40,510 nucleotides of DNA from Acidobacteriota bacterium (GTDB taxonomy: Bacteria; Acidobacteriota; Terriglobia; UBA7540), in NCBI GenBank assembly GCA_021827255.1, contig JAKAWO010000002.1, positions 1 to 40,510 on the forward strand. The letters run 5' to 3'. The notes beneath the pieces are model-generated. The model made no database searches. It was not told where the DNA came from and saw only the letters and a program-made list of their open reading frames with translations. Below are positions 33,935 to 40,510 of the stretch, one piece after another. Position numbers and translations under genes: made by a program. Positions within the stretch are counted from its first letter, which is position 1, and the number at the start of each line of letters is the position of its first letter.

Positions 33935-35113
33935 TTATGGCTGGCCCAGAATCGCCTTGGCGATGGTCTGAAGCTGCATGAAGGACGTCCCTTCGTAAAT
34001 CTTTCCGATCTTGGCGTCCCGCAGATATTTCTCAGCGGGATAGTCTTTGGTGAATCCGTAGCCGCCGAAAACTTCCACGCACTCGGACGCCACCCGTTCC
34101 GCCACCTGCGAGCAGAAATACTTGGCCATAGCCGCTTCTTTGAGGAACGGCTTTCCGGCGTCTTTGAGGCGAGCGGCGTTGTAGGTCATCAATCGCGCCG
34201 CCTCAACCTCGGTCGCAAGCCGCGCCAGTTGGAACTGAATCGCCTGAAACTCCGCAATGGATTTCCCGAACTGTTTTCGTTCCCGCGCGTAGCGGATGGC
34301 GTGCTCGAGCGCGCCCCCGGCCACGCCGGTCATTTGCGCGCCAATGCCGATCCGACCTTCGTTGAGCGTCTCAATGGCCACTTTATATCCTTTGCCCACC
34401 TCGCCCAGCACGTTTGCTTTGGGCACGCGGCAGTCATCAAGAATCAACTCGCAGGTTGAGGATGCGCGGATGCCGAGCTTGTCCTCTTTCTTTCCCACCG
34501 CGAACCCCTCGGTGCTTCGCTCCACCAAGAATGCCGTTATACCTTTGTACCCGAGCTCACGCTTCATGGTGGCGAAGACGATGAACAGGCCCGCTTCTTT
34601 GGCATTCGTAATCCACAGCTTGCGGCCATTGAGCACATATTGGTCGCCGTCTTCATGGGCGCGCGTCTCAAGCGCAAAAGCGTCGCTGCCCGAGCCTGCT
34701 TCGGAAAGGGCGTACGCGCCGACCGTGTCCCGCGCCAAGCGTGGGAGGAAAGCTGTCTTTTGCGCCTCATTTCCCCAACGCAGCAGAGCGTTCGAGACCA
34801 GCGTGTTTTGAACGTCAATCACCACGCCGGCGGAAGCGTCCACGCGCGAGAATTCTTCAACCGCCAGGGCGGCCATGAAGAACGATCCTCCGCTGCCGCC
34901 AGAGGCTTCGGGGATTTCGATCCCCATAAAGCCGTGTTCGAAAAACTTTTCAATCAAATCACGCCGAAAGACACCCTCGCGGTCCATCGCCGCCACGTGC
35001 GGCCCGATTTCCTTCTCGGCAAACTCCCGCGCCGCCGCTTGGAACATTTGTTCTTCATCGCTCAACGCGGTAAGCGGCACAAATGTCTGAGGAAGAGTCT
35101 GACTTTCCGCCAT
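33935..35113 (-). CDS. Acyl-CoA dehydrogenase (short/branched-chain type)
   Basis: This protein of about 392 residues is a FAD-dependent acyl-CoA dehydrogenase that makes the trans-2-enoyl-CoA and passes electrons to ETF. ALSEAGSGSDAFALETRA and WITNAKEAGLFIVFA are the two family signatures around FAD. YARERKQFGKSIAEFQAIQFQLA and CVEVFGGYGFTKDYPAEKYLRDAKIGKIYEGTS follow; the Glu in IYEGTS is at the catalytic-base position of short/branched-chain enzymes. Start ATG 35113 (MAESQTLPQ) is preferred; GTG 35128 is also in frame. It lies alone here, without ETF or thiolase genes. The substrate is probably a short or branched acyl-CoA. Confidence 0.93.
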   Translation of the reverse strand: MAESQTLPQTFVPLTALSDEEQMFQAAAREFAEKEIGPHVAAMDREGVFRRDLIEKFFEHGFMGIEIPEASGGSGGSFFMAALAVEEFSRVDASAGVVIDVQNTLVSNALLRWGNEAQKTAFLPRLARDTVGAYALSEAGSGSDAFALETRAHEDGDQYVLNGRKLWITNAKEAGLFIVFATMKRELGYKGITAFLVERSTEGFAVGKKEDKLGIRASSTCELILDDCRVPKANVLGEVGKGYKVAIETLNEGRIGIGAQMTGVAGGALEHAIRYARERKQFGKSIAEFQAIQFQLARLATEVEAARLMTYNAARLKDAGKPFLKEAAMAKYFCSQVAERVASECVEVFGGYGFTKDYPAEKYLRDAKIGKIYEGTSFMQLQTIAKAILGQP

Positions 35114-35262
35114 GGTGGCGAGCCTCACGCTACCAGCTGCTATCTTACCATCCCCGCTCCGAACGCGCCGCCGAATCCACTTGCCATTCGAGGCGCGAAG
35201 GGTGGAGTTCGATCTGCGTTAGATGGAGGAGGCTTCGGGCGGTGAATTTGAGCCCGCGGTTT

Positions 35263-35679
35263 TTACTGCGTGCCGCGCCGGACTCCGTCCAGCGCCTGAT
35301 TGGCCAGCCGGTCGGCTTCTCGGTTCAGCTCGCGCCGAACGTGCTCGATCGAAAATTCCTTAAGCTGGGCCGCTAGGGCGAGCGCGCGCTGATGAAGCGG
35401 CTTCAGCCCTGGGCTTTTGATTTTATAAATCCCCTTCACTTGTCGTGTCAGCAGCTCGGAATCCGAAAAAACCCTCAGGCCGGGCGCGCGGTTGGCCACG
35501 GCGTATTCGAGCGCCGCGATGAGGGCGCGGTATTCTGCAACGTTGTTGGTGGCGTGGCCGATGGCCTTGGAAAGCGAGGCGATCCGCTCGCCCTCCGGCG
35601 TTTCAACAATCGCCGCATAGGCCGCCGGTCCGGGATTACCGCGTGAGGCTCCGTCAATGCGCGCCACCAGCGTGGCCAT
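35263..35679 (-). CDS. RNase HI family protein
   Basis: This 138-residue protein (ATG 35679, MATLVARIDGASRGNPGPAAYAAIV) has the RNase HI fold. The acidic catalytic residues are visible: Asp in RIDGASRGNPG, Glu in NNVAEYRALI, Asp in FSDSELLTRQ and the last Asp in NREADRLANQAL. It would cut the RNA strand of RNA-DNA hybrids in the cytosol. It belongs to the short RNase H group without the basic protrusion of E. coli RnhA. It sits directly downstream of a COG1579 zinc-ribbon gene, an arrangement known from other bacteria such as mycobacteria. A GAGGAAAAGAGAG stretch before the ATG supports this start over a TTG further upstream. Confidence 0.88.
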   Translation of the reverse strand: MATLVARIDGASRGNPGPAAYAAIVETPEGERIASLSKAIGHATNNVAEYRALIAALEYAVANRAPGLRVFSDSELLTRQVKGIYKIKSPGLKPLHQRALALAAQLKEFSIEHVRRELNREADRLANQALDGVRRGTQ

Positions 35680-35774
35680 CGGCTCTCTTTTCCTCGCAGG
35701 CAAGCGTGGGAATTCAGCGGCTGTGGACTACGCTGGCGGCGCATAACCCGAACACGGCGCGCCGGCCCCAGCCG

Positions 35775-36539
35775 TCAGGATCCTGGCCCTTGGGCCACGG
35801 CCGGCTGTCCGCTCGATTCGGGTTCCGTGGGGACGGGTTCTTCCGTGTAGAGAATGCGCGAGCAGCTTTCGCACTCGATCAGCAATTCGTTGGTTCGGAC
35901 TTCGTTATAAAGCTGGGGGCGCAGCACGACGTTGCAGGCCGTGCAGAGGCCGTCGCGGACCACGGCCAGGGCCAGGCCGCCCCGCCCCTTGCGAACCCGC
36001 TCGTAGGTGTTCAGAACCGGTTCGGGAAGCGTGGCCGCCATCGCGTGGCGCTCGGCCGCCAAGCGGTCGCGCTCTTCGCGGTCAGCCTTTTGGATCGCCT
36101 CCAGGCGTTTCTTCTCATGAGCCGCCCGCGCTTTTTCACCGTCCAGTTTCGCCGCCGCCGCCTCCACTCGCTTCTGCAGGTCCTCGGCCTCGATCATTTT
36201 TTCAAGAATCTGATCCTCGATCCGCCGGATCTTTCCCTCCTCGCCCTCGATTTCCTTCAGCATGGCGCGGTATTGTTCGTTGGTCTTGACCTCGTAAAGC
36301 TGGTCTTTGTGTTTGGAGATTTTTCCTCGCACCATTTGGACTTCAGCTTCGAGGTCGCGGCGTTCCTTCTGGTTCGCCGTCAGCCGGCGCTGCCGCTCTT
36401 CGTGGGAGCGAATGAATTCGGCGAGCTCTTTCTCCAGGCTCAGGATTTCGGCGGGCAGCTTGTCAATTTGTGTGGAAAGTTCGTGGATCCGCAGGTCCAA
36501 CTGCTGGAGCTCGATCAGCGTCTTGAGGTCAGAATTCAA
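35775..36539 (-). CDS. COG1579 coiled-coil protein with C-terminal zinc ribbon (zf-RING_7)
   Basis: This 254-residue protein begins LKTLIELQQLDLRIHELSTQIDKLPAEI. It has a long coiled coil (about residues 10-175: LEKELAEFIRSHEERQRR to KADREERDRLAAERH), then a zinc ribbon with Cys pairs CTAC and CESC (DGLCTACNVVLRPQLYNE, IECESCSRILYTEE). Proteins of this family resemble archaeal/bacterial zinc-ribbon factors proposed to act in nucleic-acid or protein-complex metabolism, but no activity is settled. It starts at a TTG (36539), with AAGGA very close before it, and no ATG is available nearby. It lies 95 bp upstream of the RNase HI gene in the same direction, so the two are probably co-transcribed. 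Confidence 0.85.
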   Translation of the reverse strand: MNSDLKTLIELQQLDLRIHELSTQIDKLPAEILSLEKELAEFIRSHEERQRRLTANQKERRDLEAEVQMVRGKISKHKDQLYEVKTNEQYRAMLKEIEGEEGKIRRIEDQILEKMIEAEDLQKRVEAAAAKLDGEKARAAHEKKRLEAIQKADREERDRLAAERHAMAATLPEPVLNTYERVRKGRGGLALAVVRDGLCTACNVVLRPQLYNEVRTNELLIECESCSRILYTEEPVPTEPESSGQPAVAQGPGS

Positions 36540-36678
36540 TTCCTTGCCCCTGGGATGCCGGCCTCCGAGGTCGGGCGCATGGCAGCGGCTTTCGGGCTTG
36601 ACGAGACGCCATGAGGTTCATTGTGGCACAGAACCGAGGGCCGTCACAAGCCAGCTTCTCCGATCGCGGCCGCCCGCC

Positions 36679-38367
36679 TCAGATTTTGGCCCGCGTGACG
36701 GCGCCTTCCGAGGCCGAGGCGACCAGGGCCGCGTACTTAGCGAAGACGCCGGATTTGTACCGCGGCTCAGGCTCCTTCCATTTGGAGAGTCGCCTCGTCA
36801 ATTCCGCTTCAGACAGCTCCACGGCCAAGCGCCGGGCGTTGACGTCAAACACAATCACGTCTCCGTCTTCGAGCGCCGCAATCGGGCCGCCGCGCGCCGC
36901 TTCCGGCGCCGCGTGTCCGACCATCAGGCCGCGCGTAGCGCCGCTGAAGCGTCCGTCGGTCACGAGCGCCACCGATTCCCCCAGTCCTTCGCCCACAATC
37001 GCCGCGGTTACGCCCAGCATTTCGCGCATGCCGGGTCCGCCGCGCGGACCTTCGTAGCGAATCACCACCACGTCGCCGGGCTTGATCTTTTTCCCCGTGA
37101 CGGCCTGCATGGCTTGCTCTTCTGAGTTGAAAACGCGCGCCGGGCCCCGGTGCTGCAACCGCTCATGGCCGCTGATTTTGGCTACCGCGCCTTCCGGCGC
37201 CAGGTTGCCTTTCAGCACCACGAGTCCTCCCGTGGGCTGGAGGGCGTTGGCTACCGAATGGATGACGTCCTGCCCCGGCGTTTCGCGGGCTCCGCGAGCC
37301 TCCTCGCCGATCGTCCGCCCGGTCACGGTCGTCTGGTTCTCGTGCAGCAGTCCGGGCGCGCCTTCGATCAATTTTCGGGCGATGAGCGGGATGCCGCCGG
37401 CCTTGTAAACGTCCACGGCTACGTACTTGCCCGCCGGCTTCAAATCGGCGATGAGCGGCGTGCGGGCGCTGATGCGGTCAAGGTCGTCCATTGAAAGCGG
37501 CACGCCGGTTTCTGACGCAATGGCCAGCAGGTGAAGCACTGCGTTGGTTGAGCCTCCCGTCGCGGCGACGCTGACGATGGCGTTCTCAATCGCCTCCCGA
37601 GTGACAATGTCCCGCGGCCGCACGTTGCGCTTCAGCAGTTCCATGGCAAGCTGCCCCGAGCGATACGCCGCTCCGTCTTTGGCGCCGTCCATGGCCGGAA
37701 TGCTGTTCGCGCCCATCGGGGAAAGCCCGATGAATTCCATCACGGTGGACATGGTGTTGGCGGTAAACTGGCCGCCGCAGGCGCCCGCGCCCGGACAGGC
37801 CACGTTTTCCAGCTCGCGGAAATCGGCGTCGGAGATGAGGCCGGCGGCGTTCGCGCCCACCGCCTCATAGACGTCCTGAATCGTCACGTCGCGGCCACGG
37901 TAATGGCCCGCCGCGATCGAGCCGCCGTAGAGCAAGACGCCCGGAATGTTGAGCCGCAGGAGCGCCATCGCGCCGGCGGGGATCGTCTTGTCGCAGCCCA
38001 CCAGCGTTACGAGGGCGTCGAACATATGGCCGCGTCCGACCAATTCCATGGAATCGGCGATCACTTCGCGGCTGACCAGGCACGCCTTCATGCCTTCGGT
38101 TCCCATCACCACGCCGTCCGAGACCGAAATGGTGTTGAACTCCATCGGTGTGCCGCCCGCGGCGCGCACCCCTTCTTTCACCTTGGCGGCCAGGCGCCGC
38201 AGGTGAAAATTGCACGGCATGGTCTCAATCCAGGTGTTGGCGATCCCCACCATCGGGCGCGAAAGATCCGCGTCCGTAAAGCCGATTGCCTTCAGCATGG
38301 CGCGAGCGCCCGCGCGCTCCCGCCCCTCCAGGATCGTTCGACTGGGAAGCTGCGGTTCGTTGGACAT
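36679..38367 (-). CDS. ilvD: Dihydroxy-acid dehydratase
   Basis: This 562-residue enzyme converts 2,3-dihydroxy-3-methyl(butanoate/pentanoate) to the 2-keto acids for valine, isoleucine and leucine. ATG 38367 (MSNEPQLPSRTILEGRERAG) has a perfect GGAGGAG site; an open frame extends to 38640 but is not coding. The iron-sulfur cysteines are in VGCDKTIPAG and CPGAGACGGQFTANTM. MEFIGLSPMGANSIPA, VAATGGSTNAVLHLLAIA and VTDGRFSGATRGLMVGHAAPEAARGGPIA are the remaining hallmarks, the last holding the substrate-contacting Ser. Length is typical. No other ilv genes are adjacent. It is divergent from a small Cys-rich protein gene. Confidence 0.96.
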   Translation of the reverse strand: MSNEPQLPSRTILEGRERAGARAMLKAIGFTDADLSRPMVGIANTWIETMPCNFHLRRLAAKVKEGVRAAGGTPMEFNTISVSDGVVMGTEGMKACLVSREVIADSMELVGRGHMFDALVTLVGCDKTIPAGAMALLRLNIPGVLLYGGSIAAGHYRGRDVTIQDVYEAVGANAAGLISDADFRELENVACPGAGACGGQFTANTMSTVMEFIGLSPMGANSIPAMDGAKDGAAYRSGQLAMELLKRNVRPRDIVTREAIENAIVSVAATGGSTNAVLHLLAIASETGVPLSMDDLDRISARTPLIADLKPAGKYVAVDVYKAGGIPLIARKLIEGAPGLLHENQTTVTGRTIGEEARGARETPGQDVIHSVANALQPTGGLVVLKGNLAPEGAVAKISGHERLQHRGPARVFNSEEQAMQAVTGKKIKPGDVVVIRYEGPRGGPGMREMLGVTAAIVGEGLGESVALVTDGRFSGATRGLMVGHAAPEAARGGPIAALEDGDVIVFDVNARRLAVELSEAELTRRLSKWKEPEPRYKSGVFAKYAALVASASEGAVTRAKI

Positions 38368-38501
38368 GTCTCCTCCGTGGAAATCCTCTGTTGGTCGTCT
38401 CTGGCCCTCGGCAAACAGCCATCTTCGCAGATTCCGCAAACTCCAGCAAGACTCGAATCGTGCGGGAGCATGATCAGGCCGGCGTTTACGATCCCGGCCA
38501 G

Positions 38502-38529
38502 TTGATTTTCTTCTCGCCTGGGATAAGAT
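38502..38529 (+). promoter_or_regulatory. Sigma70-type promoter candidate for the small Cys-rich protein
   Basis: TTGATT (38502-38507) and TAAGAT (38524-38529) are separated by 16 bp. The predicted transcript start near 38536 leaves a leader of about 40 bases before ATG 38576, and makes the upstream ATG at 38528 impossible because it lies within the -10 box. Confidence 0.55.
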
Positions 38530-38575
38530 GGCCAAGGAACCGGATTTGTCGCGGCCAGCGCGAGAAGGCGGCAAG

Positions 38576-38746
38576 ATGGAACAGAAGATTTTCCTCTGCG
38601 CAACCTGCAACCAGCCGGAAGACCGATGCCAGTGCGTCAAGTACTGTGTGCTATGCCATTCGGATTACGACGTTCGTATGGTGGCCGACGGTCTTTACTA
38701 CTGCGCGGACTGCCGGGAAGCGTGTGATTACAAAGTGCAGGACTAA
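38576..38746 (+). CDS. Small Cys-rich putative zinc-binding protein
   Basis: This 56-residue protein starts at ATG 38576 (MEQKIFLCATCNQPEDRCQC). Its nine cysteines lie in FLCATC, RCQC, KYCVLC and CADCREAC. Spacings CxxC, CxC and CxxC suggest one or two metal-binding ribbons or knuckles. An in-frame ATG at 38528 would add 16 residues but is ruled out by the promoter position. An AAGGCGGCAAG stretch precedes the ATG. No family was recognised. It is divergent from ilvD. It could be a small zinc-ribbon regulator or adaptor, but there is no basis for a more precise role. Confidence 0.7.
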   Translation: MEQKIFLCATCNQPEDRCQCVKYCVLCHSDYDVRMVADGLYYCADCREACDYKVQD

Positions 38747-38889
38747 CCGCCGGGCGAGGCGAGCTTCGAGCCGGGCGTTGAGTTTTTATCAGCGCGAGCC
38801 GCTGATCCAGGCAACGGTTCAAACAACATCCCACGCGAGGGATCAACCGAGCCGGGCCAGGGACGATCGAGGCAGCTTCGGGTCTCTTC

Positions 38890-39978
38890 ATGATTTCTGT
38901 CGTCATTCCGACCTATCAGGAGGCCGAGTCCATCCAACTAGCGTTGCGGCGGGCGGCGAACGCTCTGGGGCGGTTCGGCGAAGAGTTCGAGCTGATTGTG
39001 GTGGATGATGCGAGTGGAGACGGAACCGCTGAGCTGGCTGAATCCCTCCAGAATGAGCTGCCGGTGCGCGTGCTGCGCCGCGCAGGAAAGCGAGGTTTGG
39101 CCACCGCGGTGGTGGAGGGCTGGGCGATGGCGCGCGGCGACGTGCTCGGCGTGATGGATGGCGACTTGCAACATCCTCCCGAGGTTCTGGCAGCGCTGGC
39201 CGAAGCGATGCGCCGGACGCAGGCTGATCTGGTTGTGGCCAGCCGTTATTGTTCAGGCGGCGGCGCGCGCGACTGGCCTTGGCGGCGACGGCTGGTCTCC
39301 GCGGCCGCCACCCACCTAGCCGCCACCGTTCTGCCGCTTCGCTTGTCGCGAACGACGGATCCCATGTCAGGCATGTTCCTGGTGCGGGCGCGGGCGCTCG
39401 ACGGGTTGAAGTTCTCTCCCCTAGGCTACAAAATTCTGCTGGAGGTGGTGGCCAAAGGCAAGATCGAGCGGTCGGCCGAAGTGCCTTACCAATTTGCGGA
39501 ACGGGAGCGTGGCAGCTCCAAGCTTGGCCCGCCGCAAATCGTCGAGTATCTCGTTCATCTGGCCCGCCTGGCCTTAAGCACCGGGCAAGCCCGTGCCTGG
39601 GCGCGCTACGCCTTGGTGGGAGCGACGGGCGCGGCCGTGAACTTGGCCGCGCTTTACGCGCTGGCTGTCCGATTTCGATGGCCGCTGGCGCTTGCTGCCG
39701 GAGCGGCCATTGAGGCCGCATTGCTGACAAACTTCTTCGGCAACCATTGGCTGACGTTTTCCCGCCGCGCCTCCGGCGGTCTCGGCCCGCAGCTAGCTCG
39801 CTACGAGATGGTTTGCGCGCCGGGCGCGGTTCTGAACCTGGTCCTTACGATCGGTTCCTTCCGAGCGGGACTCCCGCTTCTGGTCGCCGCGGCGATCGGA
39901 ATTGTGGCGGATGGATTGGTTAACCTGACCCTGAACATTCCGGCCATCTGGAGGATTTGGGGATCGCCTTTGCCGTGA
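38890..39978 (+). CDS. Glycosyltransferase family 2 (DPM1-like) fused to a GtrA membrane domain
   Basis: This 362-residue protein combines a cytosolic GT2 domain with a GtrA domain. The GT2 part (about residues 1-225) has MISVVIPTYQEAESI, the nucleotide-binding LIVVDDASGDGT, and the metal-binding VMDGDLQHPPEVL typical of dolichyl/polyprenyl-phosphate mannose synthases. ASRYCSGGG and TTDPMSGMFLVRARAL are also standard. The C-part (from WARYALVGATGAAVNLAALYAL) has four membrane helices of GtrA type, including LLTNFFGNHWLTFSRR. It would load a sugar onto a polyprenyl phosphate and help move it across the membrane. The GT39-like gene just downstream could use that lipid-linked sugar. Confidence 0.9.
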   Translation: MISVVIPTYQEAESIQLALRRAANALGRFGEEFELIVVDDASGDGTAELAESLQNELPVRVLRRAGKRGLATAVVEGWAMARGDVLGVMDGDLQHPPEVLAALAEAMRRTQADLVVASRYCSGGGARDWPWRRRLVSAAATHLAATVLPLRLSRTTDPMSGMFLVRARALDGLKFSPLGYKILLEVVAKGKIERSAEVPYQFAERERGSSKLGPPQIVEYLVHLARLALSTGQARAWARYALVGATGAAVNLAALYALAVRFRWPLALAAGAAIEAALLTNFFGNHWLTFSRRASGGLGPQLARYEMVCAPGAVLNLVLTIGSFRAGLPLLVAAAIGIVADGLVNLTLNIPAIWRIWGSPLP

Positions 39979-40192
39979 GCATTCGGCCCCTCGGATGAGT
40001 TCGAGCCTTGAGATGGAAGCGTCCTGCGGGTGGCGAGTGGCTCAGTTCTTGCGAGGCGCCAAGGGCTTTTTCCGCCTGCGGGGTCATCGCCACCGTCGCG
40101 CCGGAACCTATCGCGACGACCCATAAGTGGGTGAAGGCTTGAGCCAAGACCTCGGGCGAGCTTTCGGGCAACGAACGTCGGTCGGAGCTGCT
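39979..40192. other. Short intergenic region
   Basis: No recognisable gene lies in these 214 bp. An in-frame extension of the next gene opens at GTG 40127, and a purine stretch GGAG at 40184-40187 is a ribosome-binding site for GTG 40193. Confidence 0.4.
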
Positions 40193-40510
40193 GTGGGACA
40201 AGAACGATCCCTTGCGGTTGAGCCAACGACAAGGGGCGCCACGCGCCCGGCCAGCGGGAGCTCCCGCCTCTGGCTGCTCGGGACATTGATCGCCGTTTTT
40301 ATTTTAGCCTTGCCAAGCCTTCGCTACCCGATTGGCCGCGATCAGGCGACCTATTGCGTCATCGGGCAAGCCCTGCTCAAGGGAAAACAACTTTACCGCG
40401 GCCTTTGGGACAACAAGCCGCCCGGAATTTTCTACATTTACGCGGCCCTCGTGAGCGTCTTCGGACGAGTGATGGGGTTGGTCGGCGTCGTGGATGTTCT
40501 GTGGCTGGTG
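40193..40510 (+). CDS. GT39/ArnT-like membrane glycosyltransferase, N-terminal part (cut by window end)
   Basis: The first 106 codons of a membrane protein are present. After a polar leader comes a first membrane helix (LWLLGTLIAVFILALPSLRY), then the substrate-site loop PIGRDQATYCVIGQALLKGKQLYRGLWDNKPPGIFYIYAALVSVFG. The acidic residue in GRDQ, the DNKPP motif and the following helix are characteristic of PMT_2/GT39 enzymes that take sugars from polyprenyl phosphates on the outer face of the membrane. The start is taken at GTG 40193, with GGAG five bases before it. GTG 40127 and TTG 40139 are in frame and also possible. Its position after the DPM1-GtrA gene suggests a common pathway. Confidence 0.8.
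   Translation, partial: MGQERSLAVEPTTRGATRPASGSSRLWLLGTLIAVFILALPSLRYPIGRDQATYCVIGQALLKGKQLYRGLWDNKPPGIFYIYAALVSVFGRVMGLVGVVDVLWLV

Noticed and set aside
35643..36614. 323-codon plus-strand ORF antisense to the COG1579 gene
   Set aside because: Antisense of a coiled-coil gene commonly yields open frames. No signal, motif or ribosome-binding site was seen.
38528..38575. Earlier ATG of the small Cys-rich protein
   Set aside because: It overlaps the -10 box of a well-spaced promoter, so it would not be in the transcript.
1..40510. CRISPR arrays, tRNA or rRNA genes, prophage or defence islands
   Set aside because: No regularly spaced repeats, no RNA-gene sequence blocks and no phage or defence proteins were recognised on reading. 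A covariance-model scan was not possible.

Overview
The window is GC-rich, densely coding bacterial DNA, most likely from an Acidobacteriota chromosome or metagenome contig. That placement is inferred from the gene families seen (exported TPR proteins, a GH106 rhamnosidase-like gene, a DUF5597-type glycosidase, a TonB-receptor remnant). No rRNA, tRNA or CRISPR array was found, so taxonomy rests on protein style only.

Layout. 1-3470 is a graveyard of mobile and broken genes: an IS21 istA fragment abuts a GH106-like gene that is interrupted by a complete 1,251-bp IS3-family element with a 4-bp target duplication, followed by a TonB-receptor remnant. 3411-4862 (-) is an exported TPR protein, followed by a palindromic intergenic repeat. 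5140-7514 (-) is a two-gene unit, an exported alkaline-phosphatase-superfamily protein and a partner of unknown function, carrying four clear one-base-deletion frameshifts. 7875-9584 (+) is a secreted beta-galactosidase-like glycosidase. 9585-10370 holds only a fragment of a TPR-type gene.

10371-20003 is housekeeping and metabolic: RtcB RNA ligase, a methyltransferase, a NatAB-like ABC exporter, thioredoxin reductase, proline dehydrogenase, an O-methyltransferase, and a FabF-like ketosynthase translationally coupled to a methyltransferase. 20331-26793 is a carbohydrate-catabolism block: sugar isomerase/epimerase, Gfo/Idh/MocA dehydrogenase, xylulokinase and a secreted DUF4380-like protein on +, with a ribokinase-family kinase converging on -. 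27031-28591 holds a double-ACT protein and a P1-family peptidase that converge and overlap.

28634-31344 (-) is a polyamine-type ABC importer in which permease PotC and binding protein PotD are one polypeptide, coupled to PotB, with no ATPase gene nearby. A large TPR protein (31506-33920) is divergent from it. 33935-38367 (-) carries an acyl-CoA dehydrogenase, an RNase HI-type protein beside a COG1579 coiled-coil zinc-ribbon protein, and IlvD. A small Cys-rich protein with a good promoter is divergent from ilvD. The window ends with a DPM1-GtrA fusion glycosyltransferase and the start of a GT39-like membrane glycosyltransferase.

No wholly new defence or mobile system was recognised. The points most worth checking are the PotC-PotD fusion without PotA, the frameshifted phosphatase-like pair, the cleanly reconstructable IS insertion, and the coupled ketosynthase-methyltransferase pair.
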